In this document: positions 16,478-25,154 of the stretch, piece after piece | Numbering within the stretch: the stretch's first letter is position 1 | How the letters are laid out: the number at the start of each line of letters is the position of its first letter | DNA from: Lentisalinibacter sediminis | GTDB lineage: Bacteria > Pseudomonadota > Gammaproteobacteria > Steroidobacterales > Woeseiaceae | Assembly (NCBI RefSeq): GCF_040706615.1 | Contig: NZ_JAPDRF010000004.1 | Location: 310,001-374,000 of the forward strand | Reading direction: 5' to 3' | Length of the DNA: 64,000 bases | Notes under the pieces: generated by a model | Database searches by the model: none | What the model was told of the DNA's origin: nothing | Seen by the model: only the letters and a program-made list of their open reading frames with translations | Program-made: the position numbers and the translations under genes

Positions 16478-17194
16478 ATGATGCACGACGCGACGCAAAA
16501 CGGTCCGCTGCCAGTGCTTGCGGCCACCGGCCTCCGCTTCGGCTGGCAGCCGTCGGCGCCGCTGCTGGACATCCCCGCGCTGGCGATCGCGCCCGGTGAG
16601 AAAGTGCTCATCCGTGGCGCCAGCGGCTCCGGCAAGTCCACCCTGCTGAATCTCTTCGCCGGCATCCTCACGCCCCTGTCGGGCACGGTCTCGCTGCTGG
16701 GCACGGACCTCTCGGCGCTGCGGGGGAGCGAGCGGGACCGCTTCCGTGCCGAGCACCTTGGCATCATCTTCCAGCTGTTCAACCTGCTGCCTTATCTCCC
16801 GGTCCTCGACAACGTGCTGCTGCCCTGCCGCTTCTCCCCCCGGCGCCTCGCCCGCGCCCGGGCGAGCGACGGCAGCGAAGAGGCCGCGGCCCAGCGCCTG
16901 CTTGCCGAACTCGGACTGCCCGACGCGGCTTCCGCCTCCGCGGCGCGGCTCAGCATCGGGCAGCAGCAGCGGGTGGCGGCGGCCCGCGCGCTCATCGGCA
17001 ACCCCGAGATCGTGATCGCCGACGAGCCGACCTCCGCACTCGACGAGGACAGCCGCGCGGCCTTCCTTGCGCTGCTGCAGGAGGAATGCGAACGCGTCGA
17101 TGCCACCCTGATCATGGTCAGCCACGAACGCACGCTGGAACCGTTGTTCGACCGGGTCATCCCGATGGGCGAACTGACCGGAGGCGCGCCGTGA
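16478..17194 (+). CDS. ABC transporter ATP-binding protein (LolD/MacB type)
   Basis: A 238-residue ATPase that would power the permease encoded next. Walker A is RGASGSGKSTLLN, the signature motif is LSIGQQQRVAAARAL, and Walker B is EIVIADEPTSALDE, followed by the H-loop histidine in MVSHERTLE. The Q-loop region reads GIIFQLFNLLPYLPVLDNVLLP, typical of the LolD/MacB/FtsE group. Start at 16478, though the second ATG at 16481 is equally possible. It is the first gene of a three-gene operon with an FtsX-type permease and a DUF3299 protein, an arrangement like the Zrg zinc transporter of Vibrio but without the DUF2796 zinc-binding component. Confidence 0.93.
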   Translation: MMHDATQNGPLPVLAATGLRFGWQPSAPLLDIPALAIAPGEKVLIRGASGSGKSTLLNLFAGILTPLSGTVSLLGTDLSALRGSERDRFRAEHLGIIFQLFNLLPYLPVLDNVLLPCRFSPRRLARARASDGSEEAAAQRLLAELGLPDAASASAARLSIGQQQRVAAARALIGNPEIVIADEPTSALDEDSRAAFLALLQEECERVDATLIMVSHERTLEPLFDRVIPMGELTGGAP

Positions 17195-18468
17195 GCGGCC
17201 GCTTCCCCATCGCGCGGCTCGCGCTACGCAGCATCGCGTCAAGGCGTACCAGCGCCGCTCTGACCTGCTGTGCCGTGGCGCTCAGCGTGCTGCTGGTCCT
17301 GGGCGTCCAGGAGATGCGCGAGAGCGCGCGGCAGAGTTTCGCCAGCACCATCTCGGGCACGGACCTGCTCGTGGGGCCGCGCACCAGCGGCGTCAACCTG
17401 CTGCTGTACGCCGTGTTCCGCATCGGCCAGCCCACCAATAACGTCTCGTGGCAGAGCTACGAGCGCTTCGCCGCGGCGCCGGGCGTGGACTGGAGCATCC
17501 CGCTCAGCCTCGGTGATTCCTACCGGGGCCATGCGGTGGTCGGCACCACGGACGCCTACTTCCGCCATTTCCGCTACGGCCGGGATCGGCGCCTCGAGTT
17601 CAAGGCCGGCCGCGCATTCGGCGCGGGGCCCGAGGCGGTGCTCGGCGCGACGGCGGCACGGAAACTCGAGCACGAGGTCGGCGATGCGATCGTCATTGCC
17701 CATGGTCTCGGCGCCACCAGCTTCCTGAAGCATGACCGCCATCCGGTCACGATCACCGGGATACTGGCGCCGACCGGGACCGTGGCCGACCGGGCGGTCT
17801 ATGTGAGCCTCGCGACGCTGGACCGCGTCCACGCCAGCACCAGGCCGTCCTTCGCGCCCGCGCCGGCGGAGGACGACGGCCACGGCCACGGTGCACACGC
17901 GGAGCCGGGTGAGCCGGCCGACATTACGGCATTCCTGCTCGGCCTCGAGTCCCGGGTGCAGGTGCTGCGGCTGCAGCGGACCGTCAACGAATACGACGGC
18001 GAGCCGCTCACCGCGGTCATCCCGGCCGTCGCCCTGTTCGAGCTCTGGTCGGTGATCGGCGTGGCGGAGAACGCGCTGCTCGCGGTGGGCGCCCTGGCGG
18101 TGCTCACGGGCCTGGTCGGCATGCTGGTGGCCATCCTCGGCACGCTGAACGAACGCCGGCGGGAGATGGCGATCCTGCGCTCGGTGGGCGCCCGCCCGCG
18201 CCAGATTTTCCTGCTGCTGGTCGCCGAGGCCGGGCTGCTGGCCGCCGCCGGGGCCCTGCTCGGGGTCGTGCTGAAGACGGCCGTGCTGGGCGCGCTCGCC
18301 TCGCCCATCCAGGCCCGCACCGGTATCCTGCTGGAGAGGGTCTGGCCCGGCATGGCGGAGGCGGCGGTCGTCGCTGTCGTGACCGTGGCGGGCCTCGGCC
18401 TCGGCGCCCTGCCTGCCTGGCGCGCCTATCGCAACTCGCTCGCCGATGGGATGACCATCCGCCTATGA
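17191..18468 (+). CDS. FtsX-type ABC permease with histidine-rich loop
   Basis: A 425-residue permease starting with GTG at 17191, which overlaps the ATPase stop. The N-terminal helix (TSAALTCCAVALSVLLVLGV) is followed by a large periplasmic domain and three C-terminal helices around LLAVGALAVLTGLVGMLVAIL, the FtsX/MacB topology. The coupling segment ERRREMAILRSVGARPRQI is conserved. Residues about 225-245 contain a metal-binding-looking loop, EDDGHGHGAHAEPGE, in the periplasmic domain. The histidine loop and the DUF3299 neighbour suggest zinc or another transition metal as the cargo (inference). The next gene overlaps by four bases. Confidence 0.88.
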   Translation: MSGRFPIARLALRSIASRRTSAALTCCAVALSVLLVLGVQEMRESARQSFASTISGTDLLVGPRTSGVNLLLYAVFRIGQPTNNVSWQSYERFAAAPGVDWSIPLSLGDSYRGHAVVGTTDAYFRHFRYGRDRRLEFKAGRAFGAGPEAVLGATAARKLEHEVGDAIVIAHGLGATSFLKHDRHPVTITGILAPTGTVADRAVYVSLATLDRVHASTRPSFAPAPAEDDGHGHGAHAEPGEPADITAFLLGLESRVQVLRLQRTVNEYDGEPLTAVIPAVALFELWSVIGVAENALLAVGALAVLTGLVGMLVAILGTLNERRREMAILRSVGARPRQIFLLLVAEAGLLAAAGALLGVVLKTAVLGALASPIQARTGILLERVWPGMAEAAVVAVVTVAGLGLGALPAWRAYRNSLADGMTIRL

Positions 18469-18911
18469 CCGCCGTACGACTCGCCGCCACCCTGGCGCTG
18501 CTGCTCGCCGCCACGGTTGCACCGGCCCGGGACGCTCCCAAGCTCACCTGGGAGGAGATGGTGCCGGCGAAGACGTCGGGCGACCCGCTGGCCGTGACCT
18601 CCAGCGCGCCGGTGCTGGCCCTGGACGGGCGCACGGTGCAGCTGCCGGGCTTCATCGTGCCGCTGGAGTCCGACGAGGGCGGCCTCATCAGCGAATTCCT
18701 GCTGGTGCCCTATTTCGGTGCATGCATCCACGTGCCACCGCCGCCGCCGAACCAGCTGGTCTACGTCACGCTCGAGGAGCCGTTCAACCTGGTCTCGCTG
18801 CAGCAGCCCTACTGGATCGAGGGTACGCTGCAAGTGGAGGAATACTCGAGCGAAGTGGCCGACAGCCACTACACCATGCGGGCGGACCGCATCAGCAAGT
18901 ACAATTACTGA
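18465..18911 (+). CDS. DUF3299 periplasmic protein, probable metal-transport accessory
   Basis: A 148-residue secreted protein with an N-terminal signal peptide (AATLALLLAATVAPARD). The conserved DUF3299 core is visible: VQLPGFIVPLESDEGG, EFLLVPYFGACIHVPPPPPNQ with a cysteine and histidine pair that could bind metal, and a C-terminal YTMRADRI. DUF3299 proteins sit next to FtsX-type permeases and ATPases in many gammaproteobacteria, including the ZrgE protein of the Vibrio zinc system. It starts inside the stop of the permease gene (ATGA), so the three genes are one transcription unit. Its exact step in transport is not known. Confidence 0.85.
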   Translation: MTAVRLAATLALLLAATVAPARDAPKLTWEEMVPAKTSGDPLAVTSSAPVLALDGRTVQLPGFIVPLESDEGGLISEFLLVPYFGACIHVPPPPPNQLVYVTLEEPFNLVSLQQPYWIEGTLQVEEYSSEVADSHYTMRADRISKYNY

Positions 18912-19009
18912 GAACTTGAATCCCCCGGCGCCCGCCCCATCTCGTTGCACAGGAGGCGCAACCGGCGACCGGGACCTTCACACAGGACAGCCAACGACAG
19001 GAGTTCTCC

Positions 19010-19342
19010 ATGGCCAGCGACAAAATGATCGAAGTCGGCGACAGTGATTTCCAGCAGAAGGTGCTGGATTCCGACAAGCCCGTGCTCGTGGATTTCTGGG
19101 CGGAGTGGTGCGGCCCCTGCCGCATGCTCGGACCCATCATCGAGCAGCTCGCCGACGAGTACGAAGACAAGGTGACGGTGGCCAAGCTGGACGTGGACGC
19201 CGCCCAGCAGGTGGCCATGCGCTACGGCATCCGCTCCATCCCCACGGTGATGCTGTTCAAGGACGGCCAGGTTCAGGAGACGATGATCGGCGTGCGCCCC
19301 AAGGGCGACTACGCGCGCGTGCTCGACACCGCCGCCGCCTGA
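19010..19342 (+). CDS. trxA: Thioredoxin
   Basis: A 110-residue cytoplasmic thioredoxin with the classic active site WCGPC at residues 33-37, inside LVDFWAEWCGPCRMLGP, and the cis-proline segment RSIPTVMLFKDGQ. AGGAG lies seven bases before the ATG. It stands alone, 98 bases after the DUF3299 gene. Its last 34 bases overlap the end of the convergent MetF-like gene. Rho is the common neighbour of trxA in E. coli but is absent here. Confidence 0.95.
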   Translation: MASDKMIEVGDSDFQQKVLDSDKPVLVDFWAEWCGPCRMLGPIIEQLADEYEDKVTVAKLDVDAAQQVAMRYGIRSIPTVMLFKDGQVQETMIGVRPKGDYARVLDTAAA

Positions 19343-20253
19343 GCCACACCCGAGCGCCGCACCGCCTCGACGATGCCCGCCTGGTGGCCCGGCGCCATCA
19401 GGTGAGCGCCGTCGATGCCGGGCGTGGCGGCCGCGGCCGCCAGGAGTTCGGCGCAGATATCGATCCCCGTCTCTTCCGGGTCGCCGGCCTGCTCCATCCG
19501 CCGCAGGAGTCCCTCCGGCATCACCGTGCCCCACAGCGCATCGGCCATCCAGCGCGCGACGCGCGCCGAGCGCAGCGGCCCCAGGCCCACGAGATAGCGC
19601 ACGTCCGCGGGCAGGCCCGCGTCGCGCAGCCTGCCGACGTGGCGGCGCATGCGTTCGGCGTCGAAGCAGTACTGAGACTGGACGAAGCCGGCGCCCGCCC
19701 GGACCTTCGCCAGCAGCGGCTCCGCCGACCACGTCGGGGAATCGGGATCCAGGCACACGTCGGCCGCACCGAGCAGGAACGCCGGACGGGGAGACACCGT
19801 TTTGCCGGAGAGCGTCACGCCTTCGTCGCGTAGCGCAGCGAGCGCACGCAGCAGCCCCCGGGAGTCCAGATCGAACACCGGGGTGGCGTCCGGATGGTCG
19901 CCGGCTTCCACGGAATCGCCGGTCAGCACCAGCACGTTGTCGATGCCGAGGGCGGCGGCGCCGATCAGGTCGCTCTGCAGCGCGATCCGGTTGCGGTCCC
20001 GGCAGGTCGCCTGGACGATGGGTTCGCAGCCGGCACGTTTCAGTATCGCCGCTGCGGCGATACTCGACATCCGCACGTTGGCGCCGGCGCCATCCGTGAC
20101 GTTGATGGCATCGACGGCCTGCGCCAGCACGCCCGCCTCACGCAGCAGGCGGTCGGTGTCCGGCCCGCGGGGCGGCGTGACCTCGGCGGTGACGACAAAA
20201 TCGCCGCTCGCGATCCGTTCGCGCAATGCTGGCATGACGGTGTCCGTGACCAT
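19309..20253 (-). CDS. Methylenetetrahydrofolate reductase-like protein (MetF family)
   Basis: A 314-residue flavin TIM-barrel protein of the MTHFR family (COG0685). The start at 20253 gives MVTDTVMPALRERIASGDFVVTAEVTPPRGPD, which matches the family N-terminus; a longer open frame up to 20424 would overlap the end of eda. Family features are AINVTDGAGANVRMS, GCEPIVQATCRDRNRIALQ, IDNVLVLTGDSV and a late VGAGFVQSQYCFD-like stretch. It is shorter and more divergent than the housekeeping MetF, resembling the MetF-like proteins linked to one-carbon or methyl-transfer catabolism, so I leave the symbol empty. It ends 34 bases inside the convergent trxA. Confidence 0.82.
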   Translation of the reverse strand: MVTDTVMPALRERIASGDFVVTAEVTPPRGPDTDRLLREAGVLAQAVDAINVTDGAGANVRMSSIAAAAILKRAGCEPIVQATCRDRNRIALQSDLIGAAALGIDNVLVLTGDSVEAGDHPDATPVFDLDSRGLLRALAALRDEGVTLSGKTVSPRPAFLLGAADVCLDPDSPTWSAEPLLAKVRAGAGFVQSQYCFDAERMRRHVGRLRDAGLPADVRYLVGLGPLRSARVARWMADALWGTVMPEGLLRRMEQAGDPEETGIDICAELLAAAAATPGIDGAHLMAPGHQAGIVEAVRRSGVAQAAAVSSTRA

Positions 20254-20268
20254 AGGGGTTTCGTGGCT

Positions 20269-20298
20269 CCCGGCGGCCGGGAGAATCCGGCCGCCGGG
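20269..20298. terminator. Strong 12-bp hairpin between eda and the MetF-like gene
   Basis: CCCGGCGGCCGG at 20269-20280 pairs perfectly with CCGGCCGCCGGG at 20287-20298 around a six-base loop. It follows the end of the zwf-pgl-edd-eda operon by about 75 bases. There is no T-run, so it may slow transcription or protect the mRNA end rather than act as a classic terminator. Confidence 0.55.
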
Positions 20299-20374
20299 AA
20301 GAGTACCGCCGCGCAGCGCCGATATCCACGCCGGCACTGCCGCGGACGCCCGGCGCAGTCCGGACGAGTCGTCG

Positions 20375-21007
20375 TCAGAGAGCAGCGGCCGCCGATGCCA
20401 GGCGGCCGATGGCGGCGAAATCACCGGCCGCCAGCAGCGCCGTCGGCGCGATCCAGGATCCGCCCACGCAATCGACGTTCGGCAGCGCGAGGTATTCCCG
20501 TGCCAGGGTCTCGGTGACGCCGCCGGTCGGGAAGAAGCGCGCCTCCGGAAGTGGCGCGCCGAGTGCGTTCAGCATGGCGGTGCCGCCCGCGCCTTCGGCG
20601 GGGAAGAATTTCTGCAGGACGTAGCCCCGCTCCAGCAGCCGCATCACTTCGCTGGCCGTCGCGGCGCCCGGCACGAGGGGCACCGCGGTGTCGTCTGCGG
20701 CGTCGAGCAGCCCGGGGCTGGCGCCGGGGCTCACCGCAAACTGCGCACCCGCCTCCACGCACTCGCGAAGATGCGCAGCACTGCGCACGCTGCCGGCGCC
20801 CACGACGGCCTCGGGTACCTCGCCGGCGATGCGCCGTATGGCTTGCGCCGCGGCATCGGTCCGCAGGGTGATCTCCAGCGCCGGCAGGCCCGCGGCGCAC
20901 AGCGTCCGCGCCAGTTCCACCGCCTGGCCGGCATCCTCCAGCACGATCACCGGTACCACCCGGGTGCCGCCGAGGAGTGTCCGGATGTCCCCGTTCGAAC
21001 CCGCCAT
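20375..21007 (-). CDS. eda: 2-keto-3-deoxy-6-phosphogluconate aldolase
   Basis: A 210-residue class I aldolase that splits KDPG into pyruvate and glyceraldehyde 3-phosphate, the last step of the Entner-Doudoroff pathway. The catalytic residues are at the E. coli positions: E45 in LPALEITLRT and the Schiff-base lysine K133 in VLQKFFPAE. The phosphate-binding FFPTGGV and the WIAP segment near the C-terminus are also present. The start overlaps the edd stop by one base (TGATG), so translation is coupled. It is the last gene of the HexR-controlled operon. Confidence 0.96.
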   Translation of the reverse strand: MAGSNGDIRTLLGGTRVVPVIVLEDAGQAVELARTLCAAGLPALEITLRTDAAAQAIRRIAGEVPEAVVGAGSVRSAAHLRECVEAGAQFAVSPGASPGLLDAADDTAVPLVPGAATASEVMRLLERGYVLQKFFPAEGAGGTAMLNALGAPLPEARFFPTGGVTETLAREYLALPNVDCVGGSWIAPTALLAAGDFAAIGRLASAAAAL

Positions 21008-22824
21008 CAGCCCAGGTCCGTGAAGATGGTGGCGCCGTTCTCCGCGCCGTTCACGCCGCGGCGGAAGACGCCGAACAGTTCACGGCCGAGACCGACGTGA
21101 TTCGCGGAGAGATCGGTTTCGACGGCCGGCCGGTCGGTCAGCTCGCCTTCCGCAACCTCGACGGACAGCACGCCGGCATCGGCGTCGATGAGCACGGTAT
21201 CGCCGTCGCGCACCAGACCGACGGGACCGCCGCCGAGCGCCTCGGGGGTCAGCTGGATGGCGGCCAGCACTTTGCCGGAGGCGCCGGACATGCGACCGTC
21301 GGTGAGGAGCGCCACATGGTGTCCCCGGTTCTGCAGGACGCCCAGATAAGGGGTCAGCTTGTGCAGCTCCGGCATGCCGTTGGCGCTGGCGCCCTGCCAG
21401 GGGACGACGGCGACGAAATCCCCGTCCAGCAGGCCGGCCTTGAAGGCCTCGATGAAAGCCTCCTGGGAGTGGAACACCCGGGCCGGCGCCTCGATGCGGT
21501 AGTGCTGCGGCTCCACGGCGGACACCTTGACGATGGCCCGGCCCAGGTTGCCGTGCACCAGGCGCAGGCCGCCCTCCCTGTCGAAGGCGTCGCTGCAGGG
21601 CCGCACGATCTCGGTGTCGTGTGACTGGCGCGTAGCCGCACGCCACTCGAGGGCGCCGTCCTCCAGAAACGGCTCGCGGCAGAACCGGGACATACCCTGC
21701 CCCATGATGGTCGTGACGTCCTCGTGCAGCAGCCCGGCCTCCAGCAGCTCGCCCATGACGAAACCGAGTCCGCCGGCGGCATGGAAGTGATTCACGTCGG
21801 CGATGCCGTTCGGATAGACCCTTGCCAGCAGGGGCACGGCCCGGGAGAGCTCGGCGAAATCGTCCCAGTCGATGCGGATCCCGGCCGCCGCGGCAATCGC
21901 CACCAGATGCATGGTGTGGTTGGTCGAGCCGCCGGTAGCCAGCAGACCCACGATGCCGTTCACCAGGCTCTTCTCGTCGAGTATGTGGCCGAGCGGTGTG
22001 TAGCCGCCGGCCGGTCGGGTCAGTGCGATCACCCGGCGGACGGCCTCGCGGGTGAGCGCGTCCCGCAGCGACGTGCCGGGGTTGACGAAGGAGCCGCCGG
22101 GCAGCTGCATGCCCATGAACTCCATCAGCATCTGGTTGCTGTTGGCGGTGCCGTAGAAGGTGCAGGTGCCGGGCCCGTGATAGGCGGCGGATTCTGCGGC
22201 CAGCAGCTCCTCGCGCCCGACCTCCCCGGCCGCATACTGCTCGCGCACGCGGGCCTTCTCCTTGTTCGACAGTCCGGACACCATCGGCCCCGCCGGCACG
22301 AACAGGACCGGCAGGTGGCCGAAGGACAGCGCGCCGATCACGAGTCCCGGGATGATTTTGTCGCAGACCCCGAGACACAGCGCGCCGTCGAACAGATCAT
22401 GGGAGAGCGCCACCGCCGTGGACAGGGCGATCACGTCGCGGCTGAACAACGACAGATCCATGCCGTCCTGGCCCTGGGTGACGCCATCGCACATCGCCGG
22501 CACGCCGCCGGCGAACTGGGCGACGGCACCGGCCTCCGTGGCCGCCTCCTTGATCTGCCGCGGGAAGGTCTCCAGCGGCTGGTGGGCGCTCAGCATGTCG
22601 TTATAGGCGGAGACAATGGCGATGTTGGGCGTCTCGTCGCTGGTCAGCCGGCTCTTGTCCTCGGCGCTGCACGCGGCGATGCCGTGGGCGAGATTGCTGC
22701 ACGACACCGCGCTGCGCGTGGGCCCACGGTCGGCGGCCGCCCGGATCTTCTCGAGATAGCGGCCGCGGGAGTCGGCGCTGCGTTCGCGGATGCGGTCGGT
22801 GACGGTCTCTACGGTCGGATGCAT
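21007..22824 (-). CDS. edd: 6-phosphogluconate dehydratase
   Basis: A 605-residue [4Fe-4S] dehydratase of the IlvD/Edd family that converts 6-phosphogluconate to KDPG; E. coli Edd has 603 residues. Family signatures include AYNDMLSAHQPLETFP, PAMCDGVTQGQDGMDLSLFSRD with a cluster cysteine, ALCLGVCDKIIPGLVIGAL, TFYGTANSNQMLMEFMG, LLATGGSTNHTMHL and LTDGRMSGASGKVLAAIQ. It follows pgl with a 33-base gap and overlaps eda by one base. The presence of both edd and eda next to zwf indicates a working Entner-Doudoroff route from glucose 6-phosphate. Confidence 0.96.
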   Translation of the reverse strand: MHPTVETVTDRIRERSADSRGRYLEKIRAAADRGPTRSAVSCSNLAHGIAACSAEDKSRLTSDETPNIAIVSAYNDMLSAHQPLETFPRQIKEAATEAGAVAQFAGGVPAMCDGVTQGQDGMDLSLFSRDVIALSTAVALSHDLFDGALCLGVCDKIIPGLVIGALSFGHLPVLFVPAGPMVSGLSNKEKARVREQYAAGEVGREELLAAESAAYHGPGTCTFYGTANSNQMLMEFMGMQLPGGSFVNPGTSLRDALTREAVRRVIALTRPAGGYTPLGHILDEKSLVNGIVGLLATGGSTNHTMHLVAIAAAAGIRIDWDDFAELSRAVPLLARVYPNGIADVNHFHAAGGLGFVMGELLEAGLLHEDVTTIMGQGMSRFCREPFLEDGALEWRAATRQSHDTEIVRPCSDAFDREGGLRLVHGNLGRAIVKVSAVEPQHYRIEAPARVFHSQEAFIEAFKAGLLDGDFVAVVPWQGASANGMPELHKLTPYLGVLQNRGHHVALLTDGRMSGASGKVLAAIQLTPEALGGGPVGLVRDGDTVLIDADAGVLSVEVAEGELTDRPAVETDLSANHVGLGRELFGVFRRGVNGAENGATIFTDLG

Positions 22825-22857
22825 GTGTACTGTCCCTGGGTGGATATCCGTGGTGAG

Positions 22858-23607
22858 TCAGGGCGCCCAGACGACCCGCACCGGGGTCGCGGCTGACGCC
22901 AGCAGCGCGGCGACCGGGAGCCCTTCGTCTCCGTCCCGCGCCCGCTCGTAGACCGCCCACTTCTTCTCGCCGAAGATCAGCAGGACGATCTCTTCGCTCT
23001 CGGCCAGCGGCACGAGCGTGAGCGTGACGCGCGGCAGTTCGCTGGCCGCCGTCACGACCGGCAGGCAGAGCGAGTCCCCGGCGGGGTCGAGACCCGACGC
23101 CAGCGCGGCGCTGTCCGGGAAAAGGGATGCGAAATGCCCGTCCTCGCCCATGCCGAGCAGCGAACAGGCGAACGGCCGCGGCAGGCGACCGGCGTCGGCA
23201 TCCGCGGTCAGGGCTTCGCAGCCCTGCTCCGGCGACATGCCCTCCCGGTGGAGGGGCACGAAGTCCGCCTCGCGCGCCTCACCCCGCAGGAGCCGATGGC
23301 GGACCAGGCGCTCGTTGCTCGCCTTGTCCTCGGCGCACACCCAGCGCTCGTCGCTCAGCGTGACCCGGATGCGTGACCAGTCGAGGGGCGCCGCGGACAG
23401 CGCGTCGTAGCAGCGTCCCGGGGTGGTGCCGCCACTGCAGACCAGCACGGCTTCGCCGCCGGCTGCGAGCCGCCGCCGGAGCGCGCTGGCGATGCGTTCC
23501 GCCGCGATGACGGAGGCCATCTCGCGCTGGGAGTAGATCTCTTCTATGGGTCGCCGGGCGGTAGTGACTTTCTCTGCCTTCATCTGTGCCTTCATCTGTG
23601 CCTTCAT
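22858..23607 (-). CDS. pgl: 6-phosphogluconolactonase
   Basis: A 249-residue DevB-type lactonase that opens 6-phosphogluconolactone. Motifs are LVCSGGTTPGRCYDAL, RVTLSDERWVCAEDKASNERLVRHRLL and CSLLGMGEDGHFASLFPD. The start at 23607 overlaps the zwf stop by four bases (ATGA). The coding start is peculiar: three 12-base units in a row each carry an in-frame ATG (23607, 23595, 23583), giving MKAQMKAQMKAEK before the conserved protein begins, so any of the three could initiate. It sits between zwf and edd in the pathway order. Confidence 0.95.
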   Translation of the reverse strand: MKAQMKAQMKAEKVTTARRPIEEIYSQREMASVIAAERIASALRRRLAAGGEAVLVCSGGTTPGRCYDALSAAPLDWSRIRVTLSDERWVCAEDKASNERLVRHRLLRGEAREADFVPLHREGMSPEQGCEALTADADAGRLPRPFACSLLGMGEDGHFASLFPDSAALASGLDPAGDSLCLPVVTAASELPRVTLTLVPLAESEEIVLLIFGEKKWAVYERARDGDEGLPVAALLASAATPVRVVWAP

Positions 23608-23613
23608 GTGTTC
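23578..23613 (-). repeat. Triple 12-base repeat over the pgl start codon
   Basis: On the + strand two copies of CTTCATCTGTGC (23578-23601) are followed by a diverged third (23602-23613). Each carries an ATG for pgl on the minus strand, and the third also contains the zwf stop. Copy-number change would alter the number of available starts without breaking the frame. Confidence 0.75.
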
Positions 23614-25076
23614 GGGTACCAGCAGCGGCCGTCGCGGTCCAGGAGATTGGCCGAGCCGATCGGCCCCCAGGTGCCGGCGACGTAGGTCTCCACCGGCTGC
23701 CTGGCCTCCTCCCAGCCGGCGATGATCCCGTCGATCCAGCGCCAGGCGGCCTCCACCTCGTCGCGGCGCATGAACAGCGCCGGGTTACCGCGCAGCACCT
23801 CCATCAGCAGCCGCTCGTAGGCGTCCGGATAACGGATGCCGAAAGTCTCCTCGAAACTCAGGTCCAGGGAGACGGAGCGCAGGTCGAAGCCGCCGGGACC
23901 CGGCTCCTTCGCCATGAGCGAGAGCTTCACCCCCTCGTCGGGCTGCAGCCGGATGGTCAACCGGTTCGGCAGGATGTCGAATCGATTCTCCGGGAAGATG
24001 GAATGCGGCACGTGGGAGAACTGCATGGTGATCTCCGAGTGCTTCTCCTTCAGCCGTTTCCCGGTGCGGATATAAAACGGCACGGTCGACCAGCGCCAGT
24101 TCTCGATCTCGACCTTCAGCGCGGTGAAGGTCTCGGTGAGACTCTCCGCGGAATCGAGTCCGTCCCGATAACCGGGCACGGCCACCCCGTCGATGGCCCC
24201 CGCAGAGTACTGCCCGCGTACGGTGTGGCGTTTCACGTCGGCGCCCGTGATCGGCTTCAGCGCGCGCAGCACCTTCAGCTTCTCGTCGCGCACCGCATCG
24301 TGGTGCAGGCTCGAGGGCGCTTCCATGGCCACCAGACACAGTAGCTGCATGATGTGGTTCTGCACCATGTCCCGCAACGCGCCGATCTGGTCGTAGAACT
24401 CGATGCGGCCCTCCACGCCCAGTTCCTCGGCCACGGTGATCTGCACGTGATCCACCTCGCCGCGGCGCCACAGCGGCTCGAACAGCGAGTTGGCGAAACG
24501 CAACGCCAGCAGATTCTGGACGGTCTCCTTGCCGAGGTAATGATCGATGCGGAAGATCCGGTCCTCGGGAAAGCATTCGCCTACGCTGTCGTTGATGCCG
24601 CGGGCCGACTCGTAGTCGTGGCCCACGGGTTTCTCCAGCACGATGCGGCTCTCGTCGGTGATCAGGCCGTTCGCCCGGATGCCCTGGGCGATGCCACCGA
24701 ACAGCGACGGCGCGGTCGCCAGGTAGAAGACGCGGGTTCGGTCGTCCCGGCCCTGCAGCAGATCGCAGAGCGACCCCCAGCTCTCGTATTCGAGGGCGTC
24801 GGCCACCGTGTAAGTCAGCCGCGCGCAGAAAGACCGCCACTGGTCGTCGTCGAACTCGCCCTCGCCGAGATTCTCGCGCAGCGCCTCCTCCACCCGGCCG
24901 AGGTAGTCCTCGTCGCTCATGGCGCTCCTGCCCAGCGCGATCACGCGGCTGTCGGCAGGGATCTGCCCGTCCCTGTCGCGGTGGTAGAGGGCCGGCAGCA
25001 GCTTGCGCAGCGACAGGTCGCCCGCGCCGCCGAATATGATCAGGTCGAAGGGTTCGACCGGTATGAACCTGGCCAT
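23604..25076 (-). CDS. zwf: Glucose-6-phosphate 1-dehydrogenase
   Basis: A 490-residue NADP-linked dehydrogenase that feeds glucose 6-phosphate into the Entner-Doudoroff and pentose phosphate routes. The nucleotide-binding IIFGGAGDLSLRKLLPAL opens the protein and the active-site signature RIDHYLGKETVQNLLALRFAN sits near residue 178. Length and order are normal for the family. It is the first gene of zwf-pgl-edd-eda. The first HexR-like operator (25092-25106) ends 16 bases from its start codon. Confidence 0.97.
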   Translation of the reverse strand: MARFIPVEPFDLIIFGGAGDLSLRKLLPALYHRDRDGQIPADSRVIALGRSAMSDEDYLGRVEEALRENLGEGEFDDDQWRSFCARLTYTVADALEYESWGSLCDLLQGRDDRTRVFYLATAPSLFGGIAQGIRANGLITDESRIVLEKPVGHDYESARGINDSVGECFPEDRIFRIDHYLGKETVQNLLALRFANSLFEPLWRRGEVDHVQITVAEELGVEGRIEFYDQIGALRDMVQNHIMQLLCLVAMEAPSSLHHDAVRDEKLKVLRALKPITGADVKRHTVRGQYSAGAIDGVAVPGYRDGLDSAESLTETFTALKVEIENWRWSTVPFYIRTGKRLKEKHSEITMQFSHVPHSIFPENRFDILPNRLTIRLQPDEGVKLSLMAKEPGPGGFDLRSVSLDLSFEETFGIRYPDAYERLLMEVLRGNPALFMRRDEVEAAWRWIDGIIAGWEEARQPVETYVAGTWGPIGSANLLDRDGRCWYPNT

Positions 25077-25091
25077 TCTGCTCCCGGATTC

Positions 25092-25106
25092 TGTAGTTAT
25101 GCTACT
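25092..25106. promoter_or_regulatory. HexR-like operator near the zwf start
   Basis: TGTAGTTATGCTACT differs at two positions from the known HexR consensus TGTARTWWWAYTACA. It lies 15 bases upstream of the zwf start codon, where a bound repressor would block transcription or early elongation. Confidence 0.75.
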
Positions 25107-25154
25107 TATCGGACGTTTAGGCCCGCGATTTCCTGGATATTGTCTCAGAATTAT

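Noticed and set aside
19309..20424. Longer MetF-like protein starting at 20424
   Set aside because: The extra N-terminal residues are not conserved, include a strong hairpin sequence and overlap eda; the start at 20253 fits the family.
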